A DNA stretch of 64,000 bases, taken from positions 1-64,000 of the forward strand of contig JACKDL010000002.1 of assembly GCA_020633555.1 (NCBI GenBank). The letters are read 5' to 3'. The notes under the pieces are model-generated. The model saw nothing but the letters and a program-made list of their open reading frames with translations, did not search any database and was not told the DNA's origin. Source of the stretch: Myxococcales bacterium. GTDB lineage: Bacteria; Myxococcota_A; Bradymonadia; UBA7976; UBA1532. The translations under genes were made by a program, and so were the position numbers. Below, piece by piece: positions 1 through 7,994 of this stretch. Numbering within the stretch: the first letter of the stretch is position 1; each line of letters starts with the position of its first letter.

Positions 1-71
1 TCCGCGGCCCCACGGGGCCGTTCGCCGGGTCCGCGAATTTCAACAGCCTGCTGGGTGGCTCGGGGGTTTGC

Positions 72-1685
72 GTGATCGATCCTTTGCTCGGGACGACGGT
101 CGGAAGCCGTTACCTGCTCGCCGAGGTGGTGGGGCAGGGCGGCATGGGCATCGTCTACCGCGCCGAGGACACCCGCCTGCACGGCCGCCCCTGCGCGGTG
201 AAGCTCCTCACCGGGCGCTCGGCCGATCCCGAAGAGGTCCGCCGCTTCGAGCGCGAGCTGAACATCATCGCTCGCCTGCGCAGCCAGCACGTGGTGCAGG
301 TGCTCGATGCCGGCGCCCTGCACGACGGCCGCCGTTACATCGTCATGGAGCTGCTCGAGGGCCTGCCCCTGTCGCAGCTTCTCAAGCGCACCGGCCCCCT
401 GGCGCCCGAGCGGGCGGTCAACCTCATCAAGGGCGTGCTCGCCGGCCTGTCCGAGGCCCACGATCACGGGGTGGTGCACCGGGATCTGAAGCCCGCCAAC
501 GTCTTCGTCACCCGCTCCCGCACGGGCACCGAGGTGGCGAAGGTCCTGGACTTCGGCATCGCCAAGGACACGGCGCAGAGCAACCACGCGGCGGATCTGA
601 CCGCCGCCAGCATGCTCATCGGCACGCCCAAGTACATGGCGCCCGAGCAGTTCCTCAAGCAGCCCGCCGACAACCGCACCGACCTGTACGCGGTGGGCCT
701 GCTGCTCTACCAGATGCTGGCCGGCACCCCGCCGTTCACCGCCGAGATGCCGGTGCCGGACACCATCGCCACCATGCCGCCCGAGTTCCGCATCGGCTGG
801 CTGCACATCAACCAGTTCCCGGCCCCCCTGCAGCTCCCCCCCGGCCTGTGGGACATCCTCATGGGGCTGCTGGGCAAGGAGCCCGATCACCGCTGGGCCG
901 ACGCCGCCCACGTCATCGACGCGCTGGTGGCGCTGGAGCACTCCGGCCGGGTGCCCGAGCCCCTGCCCGAGCTGGCCCAGGGCCGCGCCTCGCCCACGGC
1001 CGAGACGGCCTCGGGCACCACGGGCTTCCCGGTGGCCGGCGAGTCGCTCACCGGCCTGCCCGCCGAGCCGACGCCGAGCAAGAAGGGTCCGCTCATGGCG
1101 GTGGCCGCCCTGGTGGCCGCCCTGGCGGGTGCCGGCGTCTGGTGGGCCGTGAAGGGCCCCGGCGACGCCCCCACCGCCACCAAGGCGGGCATCTGCCTGC
1201 ACGCCATCAACTCGAGCCCCACCGGCGCCCTGGTGCGCCAGGGGCCCAACTCCATCGGGGTCACCCCGCTGACCGTCGAGCGCCCGTGCCGCGAGGTGTG
1301 GATGGTCGAGGTGGAGCGCAAGGGCTACGAGACTCAGAAGGTGACCCTGCGGGGCAAGGGCGCCCGCGAGGATCTCAACATCACCCTGGACCGCGAGGTG
1401 CGGGCCCCGTCCGCGCCGGTCACCCAGGCGGCGCCCGCCCCCCAGGCGCCCGCGCCCAAGGCCGAGAAGCCCGAGCCCCGCAGGGCCGAGCCCCGCAGGG
1501 CCGAGCGCCCGGCCCCGAAGGCCGAGAAGCCCGAGCCCCGCAAGGCCGAGCGCCCCGCCCCCACGCAGCCGCGCCCCGCGGCGAAGCCCGAGCCCAAGCC
1601 GGCCCCAACCCCGAAGGCGCCCGCCACCCAGGCCCCGAAGGCGCCCGCCACCCAGGCCCCTGCCGGCGGCAACCTGTTCTTCTGA
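72..1685 (+). CDS. Serine/threonine protein kinase, membrane anchored, with PEGA-like domain and Pro/Ala/Lys-rich tail
   Basis: 537 aa from a GTG start. The kinase domain covers about residues 10-290: Gly loop GQGGMG from G21, ATP-binding Lys K44 (CAVKLL), catalytic loop HRDLKPAN with D138, and DFG with D160, so all key residues are present. One membrane segment follows at about 342-361, which puts the kinase in the cytoplasm. The region after the membrane (about 380-455) resembles a PEGA-type beta-sandwich, with a GALVRQGPNSIGVTPLTVE-like stretch. The last ~80 residues are low-complexity PKAEKPEPRRAE repeats that could span the periplasm or touch the cell wall. This layout is typical of myxobacterial Hanks-type kinases. 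The substrate is unknown. The gene stands alone and is convergent with the next gene. Confidence 0.9.
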   Translation: MIDPLLGTTVGSRYLLAEVVGQGGMGIVYRAEDTRLHGRPCAVKLLTGRSADPEEVRRFERELNIIARLRSQHVVQVLDAGALHDGRRYIVMELLEGLPLSQLLKRTGPLAPERAVNLIKGVLAGLSEAHDHGVVHRDLKPANVFVTRSRTGTEVAKVLDFGIAKDTAQSNHAADLTAASMLIGTPKYMAPEQFLKQPADNRTDLYAVGLLLYQMLAGTPPFTAEMPVPDTIATMPPEFRIGWLHINQFPAPLQLPPGLWDILMGLLGKEPDHRWADAAHVIDALVALEHSGRVPEPLPELAQGRASPTAETASGTTGFPVAGESLTGLPAEPTPSKKGPLMAVAALVAALAGAGVWWAVKGPGDAPTATKAGICLHAINSSPTGALVRQGPNSIGVTPLTVERPCREVWMVEVERKGYETQKVTLRGKGAREDLNITLDREVRAPSAPVTQAAPAPQAPAPKAEKPEPRRAEPRRAERPAPKAEKPEPRKAERPAPTQPRPAAKPEPKPAPTPKAPATQAPKAPATQAPAGGNLFF

Positions 1686-1716
1686 CAGGGGTTTCTCTGG
1701 CGCCGCCGCCGGGCGA

Positions 1717-3039
1717 TCAGTGCACACAGGGCGGATCACACCGCCGCCGCAGGTTCTTCTGAAAGAGCTGCAACCCCGCCGGGTACGCCGCCGCCCCCGG
1801 CAGGTGGGCGAGCCAGTCCTCGGCGCATAGATCGGGCAGCGTGAAGCCCCGCCCCCGCCAGGCGCCTTCGAAGCGGATGGGCCGCAGGTGATCCACGCAC
1901 CAGTTTCGGCGCATGGTGTGCAGCGCGGCCACGTGCCACAGGGTGTCCTGCACCACCGCCGCCCGCGCGGGCCGCTGGCCGTCGGCGAACCGCGCCCGGT
2001 CGATGCGGATGTACGGATCGCGCAGCCGCAGCGCCTCGGGCACCACCAGGCTGTTGTGGCAGCCGGCGTCCACCCGCAGGTTCGAGAGCATGGCCGCGCT
2101 GTGCTGATACTGCAGCCCCAGGTAGGGCGTCAGCCCGTTCAGCACCCACAGGCCCAGGGCCACCCAGCCGGCGCGGTGGGTGCCCCGCGGCCGAAGGTCC
2201 CGGAAGCCCCCCGCCGCCAGCGTCCAGCCCAGCAGCCCGCCGGTGGCCATGAGCTTCAGCAGCACCGCCACGCTGGGCACCCCGCCCGCGGCGGCCACGT
2301 CCGCGGCGCCCACCGCCAGCGCCCCAAGGGCGATCCAGCGCCTGCCGTCGCGCCCCACCCGCCGCAGCCGCGCCCGCTGTCGGGGGGTGAGCGTGGCCGC
2401 CAGCCCCGCCAGCATCACCGCCTCGAAGGCGGGCGCCAGGGTGGCGGTGAGGGGCAGGTGGAACACCAGCGCCAGGGGCCACACCCACGGGGCCCGCCGC
2501 GCCGCGCCCACCGCGAGGCCCACCTCCACGGCCACGGTCGCCCAGGCCAGCCCCGGCGCGAAGGCCGGATCCGCCGGCAGCACCGGCCAGCGGGCCACCA
2601 TCACGTCCCAGGCGTGGGTGGCGCACGAGATCTCGGGGTCGAAGAAGCCGGTGTTCAGCTTGTGCAGGGCCGCCAGCCCGTAGGTGCCCGCCGTCAGCCA
2701 GCGCACCGCGTCCAGCCCGGCCCGGCGCCGGTCGAGCAGCACCGCCAGCGCGCCGGCCAGGGCCATGGCTGTCAGCAGCGCCGACTGGGTGAGCACGTCC
2801 CGCAGGTACAGCAGCGTCCACAGGGTGCTGGCGGCGCACGCGGCGAAGCCCAGGGCCCCCGGGCGCACCAGCAAAGCCACCGCGCCCACGGCGCCCACCA
2901 CCGCCGGGGGCGTCCAGCCGGCCCCCTCGAAGTCGGGCAGCGTCAGGTGCACCAGGCTGCCCAGGGCGAAGGCCCGGGCCCACAGGGCGAAGCCCCCCGC
3001 CGGGTCGAAAGCGGCCCCGCCCTGGGTGTTCCGGCGCAT
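1717..3039 (-). CDS. HTTM-domain-like polytopic membrane protein
   Basis: 440 aa with about eight hydrophobic segments in the first 290 residues and a hydrophilic C-terminal part. The stretch GLAALHKLNTGFFDP (about residues 120-135) is the signature I associate with HTTM proteins, bacterial relatives of the membrane part of vitamin K-dependent gamma-carboxylase. Their bacterial substrates are mostly unknown, so no reaction is assigned. The C-terminal ~130 residues are soluble and contain several Trp and Cys residues. The ATG has no Shine-Dalgarno sequence but is preceded by TATAGC six bases upstream, so it may be a leaderless transcript. It is divergent from the MoaB gene. Confidence 0.6.
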   Translation of the reverse strand: MRRNTQGGAAFDPAGGFALWARAFALGSLVHLTLPDFEGAGWTPPAVVGAVGAVALLVRPGALGFAACAASTLWTLLYLRDVLTQSALLTAMALAGALAVLLDRRRAGLDAVRWLTAGTYGLAALHKLNTGFFDPEISCATHAWDVMVARWPVLPADPAFAPGLAWATVAVEVGLAVGAARRAPWVWPLALVFHLPLTATLAPAFEAVMLAGLAATLTPRQRARLRRVGRDGRRWIALGALAVGAADVAAAGGVPSVAVLLKLMATGGLLGWTLAAGGFRDLRPRGTHRAGWVALGLWVLNGLTPYLGLQYQHSAAMLSNLRVDAGCHNSLVVPEALRLRDPYIRIDRARFADGQRPARAAVVQDTLWHVAALHTMRRNWCVDHLRPIRFEGAWRGRGFTLPDLCAEDWLAHLPGAAAYPAGLQLFQKNLRRRCDPPCVH

Positions 3040-3080
3040 GGGGCCGCTATAGCATGCCGCCTTTGACGCCGGAGCCCCCC

Positions 3081-3605
3081 ATGACCGAGTTCATCCCCGT
3101 GCCCATCGCGGTGCTGACCGTCAGCGACACCCGCACCCTGGACACCGACCGCAGCGGCCAGCTCATCGTCGACCGGCTCACCGCCGCCGGCCACGTCATC
3201 GCCCACCGGGCCATCGTCACCGACGACATCGCCAAGGTGCGCGCCGCGGTGGCCGCCCAGGTGGCCGATCCCGGGGTGGACGTGGTGATCTGCACCGGCG
3301 GCACGGGTGTCACCCGCCGCGACATCACCCCCGAGGCCATCGCCCCGCTGGCCAGCAAGCCCGTGCCCGGCTTCGGCGAGCTGTTCCGCTGGCTGAGCTA
3401 CGCGGACATCGGCGCCTCCACCATCCAGTCCCGGGCCGACGCCTGGGTCTGCGACGGCACCCTGGTGTTCGCCCTGCCGGGCTCCACGGGGGCGGTCACG
3501 CTGGCCATGGACAAGATCCTGCTGCAGCAGCTCGACCGGCGCACAAAGCCCTGCAACTTCGTGCAGTTGCTGCCGCGCATCAAGGCCGAGGCGCCCCCCG
3601 CCTGA
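3081..3605 (+). CDS. moaB: MoaB family molybdenum cofactor biosynthesis protein
   Basis: 174 aa, the usual size for MoaB (MogA/MoaB fold). MoaB-type proteins adenylylate molybdopterin before molybdate insertion. The fold motifs are visible: VLTVSDTR at residues 11-18, and CTGGTGVTRRDITPEAI around 71-87 with the GGTG loop at 73-76 and the conserved Asp D81. The later motif FALPGSTGAV is also typical. I start at 3081 because GGAG lies ten bases upstream; the ATG at 3054 would add nine non-family residues and has no ribosome site. No other moa, mog or moe genes are nearby. Confidence 0.9.
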   Translation: MTEFIPVPIAVLTVSDTRTLDTDRSGQLIVDRLTAAGHVIAHRAIVTDDIAKVRAAVAAQVADPGVDVVICTGGTGVTRRDITPEAIAPLASKPVPGFGELFRWLSYADIGASTIQSRADAWVCDGTLVFALPGSTGAVTLAMDKILLQQLDRRTKPCNFVQLLPRIKAEAPPA

Positions 3606-3663
3606 CCCGCGGCGAGCCGCGGCGAGGCGCCGTTCTGCCCTGGGCGCGCGGGGCCGCCGCGGC

Positions 3664-3669
3664 TATCCT
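3664..3669 (+). promoter_or_regulatory. Possible -10 element (TATCCT) of a leaderless transcript
   Basis: TATCCT ends seven bases before the ATG at 3677, and no Shine-Dalgarno sequence lies between them. This spacing would put the transcription start at or next to the A of the start codon. No convincing -35 is present, so this is weaker than the similar sites at 19644-19671 and 36550-36578. Confidence 0.3.
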
Positions 3670-3676
3670 GCCCGCC

Positions 3677-5290
3677 ATGCAAGCCCACGACGACGCCCGC
3701 GCCGCGCTCCGCGCCTGGCAGGCCAGCAAGCCCACCGACCTGTTCACCGCCGACGCCTTCTTCCAGGCCGTGCTCCAGCACCACCTGGGCGAGGCCGGCT
3801 TCGAGCGCGAGGCCCCGGCCCTGCGCGCCTTCGGCACCGCCTGCGCGGGGCCCCTGGACGCGCTGGCCCGCGAGACCAACCGCGACGAGCACCTGCCCGC
3901 CCTGCGCCGCTGGGGCGACCACGGCCACCGCACCGAGCAGGTGGTGTTCCACCCCGGCTACTTCGAGCTGGGCGAGGCGGTCTACGCCACCGGGGTCATG
4001 AGCCGCTACGCCAGCCCCGGGCACGAGACGGCGCAGCTCGCCTTCGCCTACCAGCTCGGGCAGCTCGGCGAGGCCGGCCACCTGTGCCCCCTGGCCTGCA
4101 CCGCGGGGCTCATCAAGATCCTGCAGGGCTGCGCCCCGCCCGAGGTGGCCGCCCGCTTCCTGCCCGGCCTGCTGCGCACCGATCGTAACCACCCCGAGCA
4201 CCTGCACGGCGCCCAGTTCCTCACCGAGATCCAGGGCGGCAGCGACGTGGGCGCCAACGCCTGCGTGGCGCGGCCGGCGGGCGACGGCACCTGGCGGCTC
4301 TCGGGCGAGAAGTGGTTCTGCTCGGTCATCGACGCCGATCTGTACCTGATGACCGCCCGCCCCGAGGGCGCCCCCGCCGGCACCCGCGGGCTGGGGGCCT
4401 TCGTGGTGCCCCGTCTGCGGCCCGACGGCGCCCCGAACGGGGTGTTCCTGCGGCGGCTGAAGTACAAGCTGGGCACCCGCTCCATGGCCAGCGCCGAGGC
4501 CGACTTCCAGGACGCGGTGGCGTACCCGGTGGTGCTCGACGGCGGCTTCAAGCGGGTGGTGGAGATCGTGCTCAACACCAGCCGCCTGTACAACGCCATC
4601 GCGAGCTGCGGGATGCTGCGCCGGGTGCAGGTGGAGGCCGAGAGCTACGCCGCCCACCGCGCCGCCTTCGGGCGCCCCATCGCGCAGTTCCCCCTGGTGC
4701 AGCGCAGCCTGCAGCGCCTGCGCACGCAGGCCGAGGCCGCGGTGGCCGGCACCTTCGCGCTGGCGGCCCTGGGCGACCGGATCACCCTGGGCCAGGGCAG
4801 CGACGCCGACCGCGCGCTGTACCGGCTGGTGGTGAACATGAACAAGTATTGGACCAGCTTCCAAGGCACCAGCATGTGTCGCGAAGGCATCGAGGTGCTG
4901 GGCGGCAACGGCGCCATCGAGGACTTCTCGGTCATCCCCCGGCTGCTGCGCGACAGCATCGTCTGCGAGCAGTGGGAGGGCACCCACAACGTGCTCTGCG
5001 CCCAGGTGCTGAAGGACCTGCACAAGTACGCGCTGCACAAAGCGTTTTTCGCCCACGCCGACGCCGTGATCGCCGCGGCGGGCGCCCACCCCCAGGCGGG
5101 GCCGCTGGCCCAGCGGGTGGCCCTGGACCGTGCCCGGGTGAACGCGCTGCTCGCCTTGCCCCCCGCCGAGGCCAGTCTGGCCGTGCGCGACGCCGTGGAC
5201 GCGCTGGCGGTGACCTGGCAGGCCGTCTGCCTGCTCGAACTGGCCGCCGCCGGCGTGCAGACCCCCAGCCTGGAGCGCCTGCTGGGCTGA
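3677..5290 (+). CDS. Acyl-CoA dehydrogenase family protein, AidB-like
   Basis: 537 aa flavoprotein of the acyl-CoA dehydrogenase superfamily. The order of motifs follows AidB and isovaleryl-CoA-dehydrogenase-like members: FLTEIQGGSDVGAN (FAD/substrate loop), SGEKWFCSVIDADLYL, the dimer-contact Arg region LGTRSMASAEADF, and EQWEGTHNVLCAQVL near the C-terminus, where E434 is in the position of the AidB active-site Glu. The length is close to E. coli AidB (541 aa). AidB itself is linked to alkylation stress, but most AidB-like proteins have no proven substrate, so a DNA-protection role is only inferred. It follows moaB by 70 bp but has its own possible promoter, and has no ribosome site. Confidence 0.85.
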   Translation: MQAHDDARAALRAWQASKPTDLFTADAFFQAVLQHHLGEAGFEREAPALRAFGTACAGPLDALARETNRDEHLPALRRWGDHGHRTEQVVFHPGYFELGEAVYATGVMSRYASPGHETAQLAFAYQLGQLGEAGHLCPLACTAGLIKILQGCAPPEVAARFLPGLLRTDRNHPEHLHGAQFLTEIQGGSDVGANACVARPAGDGTWRLSGEKWFCSVIDADLYLMTARPEGAPAGTRGLGAFVVPRLRPDGAPNGVFLRRLKYKLGTRSMASAEADFQDAVAYPVVLDGGFKRVVEIVLNTSRLYNAIASCGMLRRVQVEAESYAAHRAAFGRPIAQFPLVQRSLQRLRTQAEAAVAGTFALAALGDRITLGQGSDADRALYRLVVNMNKYWTSFQGTSMCREGIEVLGGNGAIEDFSVIPRLLRDSIVCEQWEGTHNVLCAQVLKDLHKYALHKAFFAHADAVIAAAGAHPQAGPLAQRVALDRARVNALLALPPAEASLAVRDAVDALAVTWQAVCLLELAAAGVQTPSLERLLG

Positions 5291-5458
5291 CCCCGAAGGG
5301 GCGAAAACCCTCCGTGTGTCGGTGGTTTCCGTACACTGGAGGTTGCATCGCGCGTCCGACTCCGCGACATTTCCGTGCTTTGAGGCCCACCGCGTGGGGC
5401 TCACACAGGTGCGTCGACCGTCCCGGGGGGAACGCCCGGCGGTCTGAAGGAGGGAGAC

Positions 5459-7981
5459 ATGCGCAGGGTGTTGGTGCCGCTCGTGGCGGCCAGCATGTGG
5501 CTGGCCGGCTGCGAGGAGGGGCCCGATCAGATCTTCACCCCCAACACGGGGGATCCGGCCCAGCAGAACGGCCAGACCCCGGGGGAGCCGTTCTTCCAGG
5601 ACGGCAACCAGGACTACACGTCCACCGCGGGCACCAACGACAACGAGGGCCGCGCGCGGTTCTGCTCGGAGTCGCAGAACACCCGCGTGGTCGAGCGCCT
5701 GGTGCAGATGCCCATCGTGCCCGACGTGGAGATGGGCGGCGTGCCCATGCGCAACCCCGACGGCACGCCGATCCACGCCGATCAGCTCGTGGGCAACCCC
5801 ATCTGGGACGGCGAGACCCTGATCACCGGCGAGGCGATGATCGAGCAGGGCGGCGGCCTGTGTGATCCCACCGTCTACCTGAACGCCCTGACCTGGGGCC
5901 CCACCAACGAGGTGGTGGCCTTCATCAACGAAGACACCAAGCTGCTCGAGGCCATGCTGGCCACCCAGGACTACCTGGGCGACATGAACGGCAGCTACAC
6001 CAAGACCAACGAGGACGGCTCCACCGAGCAGGTCTCGATGCTGGTCAGCCTGCGCGAGCGGGTGCGCCTGGGCGACGTGGAGCTGGACGAGTACACCAGC
6101 CAGGCCAACCAGGGCTCGCGGCCTCGGGCGTGGCTGAACCACGCCAACGTGAACGCCATCTACCGGGCCGTGCGCGAGACCTGGTTCGGCGCCGAGAGCA
6201 TCGACCCGGCTTACGACTGCGTGGCCAGCAAGGTCTGCGCCCTCATCTACCAGACCGAGGAGGCCCAGGAGGTCCGTCAGATCACCCTGCTGTACATCAT
6301 CGACAGCGGGGTCATCCTGGTCTTCTCGCCCGAGGGCGAGATCATCCAGCTCCAGATCGAGCCCGTGCGCGTGGCGCCCTTCGAGACCGCCGTCGAGTTC
6401 GACTTCGGCCCCGACGCCGAGACCGTGGCGCCCACCCTGGCCAGCGCCGCCGTGCCGGGCTGCGAGATCAAGCTCGGCACCGGCATGACCTGGGCCGACT
6501 TCAAGCGCGCCTGCGTGCAGGAGGGCGACACCACCACCCTCGATCGCGTGGACTACAGCGTCTTCACTCAGCGCAATGGCGTGGTGGCCAGCTTCAACGG
6601 CGTGGATCTCAGCTTCACCCGCCGGGTGAGCGAGCGCGGCGTCCTGCGGGACGGCGAGCGGCCCAACGACGCCGATGAGCTGACCTCGATGACCTTCACC
6701 CGCACCCTGAACGCCCCGGTGGCCGAGTTCGTGCCCTCGGAGCTGGCGCTGGCCTACAAGGCGCGCCTCGAGGCGCGGCTGCGGGCCGCCGTGACCCTGC
6801 CCGCCGAGGGCGCGGGCGGCGATCCCGAGAACCCGGGCGATCCGGGCATGGATCCGGTGGATCCCGAGAACCCGGGCGATCCGGGCATGGATCCGGTGGA
6901 TCCCGAGAACCCGGGCGATCCGGGCGAGCCGGCCCACCCGTTCCTGGCCTACGAGCTGACCATCCCGCCCGATCTGGCGGACGCGCCGAGCCCCATCGAG
7001 CAGCTCTTCTACAGCGACGCCCAGGGCAACCAGCTCAACTGGAACAACACGGTCATCCAGGAGATCCGCGACCTGTACGACAGCCTGACGCCCGCGCAGA
7101 AGGCCATGGTCGATCCCCAGGTCATCGAGCCCACCTGGATCATCGAGCCCTACGTGGACGCCGTGCTCGACACCTTCAGCCACGGGCAGTCGCGCACCCG
7201 CGACGCCACCAAGCAGTTCCGCAACACCGACGACCGCCGCTGGGTCATCGGCTACGCGAACTTCATCCAGAACAACGTGCCCTACCGGGTGACGGTCCAG
7301 TACAGCCTGAACTACGGCGCCGTCACCGCGGTGACCATCGGCGGCGGCTGGGGCGAGATCGACGAGATCCTGCAGGGCTGGAACCAGGCGCTGCGGCCCA
7401 ACCGCGGTCTGGTGGACCCCCCCTACCCCTACTACTCGGCGGATCTGGCCCTGAACCCCGCGAACCCCTTCGGCCTGAACGGCCAGGGCATCACCGTGCT
7501 GGGCTACGACCGCCAGCTCGGCACCCTGGACGTGGAGCTGCAGAAGAACACCCCCAACGGCCCGCAGCTCGTGGAGCTGACCGTCTCGGGTGAGCCCATC
7601 GAGGACCGCAACGGCTACCTGCGGCAGATCCGCGGCGAGCGCTATGAGTTCGTGCCCGCCAACCAGGTGAGCCTGAGCGGCCTGGAGACGGGCATGCTGA
7701 CGTACGTCGAGGCGGACGGGCAGATCGGCCGGGTGGGCATGGGCGGCTTCAAGCAGCCCATGACCCTGTGCCCGGGCCTGCGCGTCAGCTACGGCGACGA
7801 CCTGCCCCGGAAGATCCAGGCGTGGGTCGACGAGGGCGGCGTGGACCGCTACCGCGAGTGCGAGATCGTCTTCAACTACTCGGACAACGGCAACGTGCTG
7901 GACAGCGTGGCTTCGCTGACGAACCGCATCGCGTTCGTCACCGTCAACAAGCGCGCCGTCCAGGTCGACGTCTGGCGCTGA
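5459..7981 (+). CDS. Large lipoprotein of unknown function, first gene of a secreted-protease operon
   Basis: 840 aa. It starts with a signal peptide ending in the lipobox LAGC (Cys at residue 18), so it is predicted to be lipidated and exported. A strong AAGGAGGG ribosome site precedes the ATG. No family is recognised. The middle carries a Pro/Asp-rich linker (about residues 455-490, NPGDPGMDPVDPE repeats) that separates two globular parts. The region just before the linker (TSMTFTR...LAYKARLEARLRAAV) and the C-terminal half look folded and rich in beta-strand. The next gene, a metalloprotease lipoprotein, starts 13 bp downstream, which suggests joint expression and possibly a shared complex at the cell surface. 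A TACACT hexamer at 5332-5337 could be the -10, with a ~115-base leader. Confidence 0.75.
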   Translation: MRRVLVPLVAASMWLAGCEEGPDQIFTPNTGDPAQQNGQTPGEPFFQDGNQDYTSTAGTNDNEGRARFCSESQNTRVVERLVQMPIVPDVEMGGVPMRNPDGTPIHADQLVGNPIWDGETLITGEAMIEQGGGLCDPTVYLNALTWGPTNEVVAFINEDTKLLEAMLATQDYLGDMNGSYTKTNEDGSTEQVSMLVSLRERVRLGDVELDEYTSQANQGSRPRAWLNHANVNAIYRAVRETWFGAESIDPAYDCVASKVCALIYQTEEAQEVRQITLLYIIDSGVILVFSPEGEIIQLQIEPVRVAPFETAVEFDFGPDAETVAPTLASAAVPGCEIKLGTGMTWADFKRACVQEGDTTTLDRVDYSVFTQRNGVVASFNGVDLSFTRRVSERGVLRDGERPNDADELTSMTFTRTLNAPVAEFVPSELALAYKARLEARLRAAVTLPAEGAGGDPENPGDPGMDPVDPENPGDPGMDPVDPENPGDPGEPAHPFLAYELTIPPDLADAPSPIEQLFYSDAQGNQLNWNNTVIQEIRDLYDSLTPAQKAMVDPQVIEPTWIIEPYVDAVLDTFSHGQSRTRDATKQFRNTDDRRWVIGYANFIQNNVPYRVTVQYSLNYGAVTAVTIGGGWGEIDEILQGWNQALRPNRGLVDPPYPYYSADLALNPANPFGLNGQGITVLGYDRQLGTLDVELQKNTPNGPQLVELTVSGEPIEDRNGYLRQIRGERYEFVPANQVSLSGLETGMLTYVEADGQIGRVGMGGFKQPMTLCPGLRVSYGDDLPRKIQAWVDEGGVDRYRECEIVFNYSDNGNVLDSVASLTNRIAFVTVNKRAVQVDVWR
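6821..6925 (+). repeat. In-frame 39-bp tandem repeat (2.7 copies)
   Basis: Two full units (6821-6859 and 6860-6898) and a partial third encode the peptide DPENPGDPGMDPV. The copies are nearly identical, which suggests recent slippage or duplication. The repeat sits in the linker between two domains of the lipoprotein, so copy number would only alter linker length. Confidence 0.8.
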
Positions 7982-7994
7982 GGGGGAGGCACAC

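Noticed and set aside
6821..6925. 39-bp repeats considered as a CRISPR array
   Set aside because: Units are directly adjacent and code for a Pro/Asp linker; there are no spacers.
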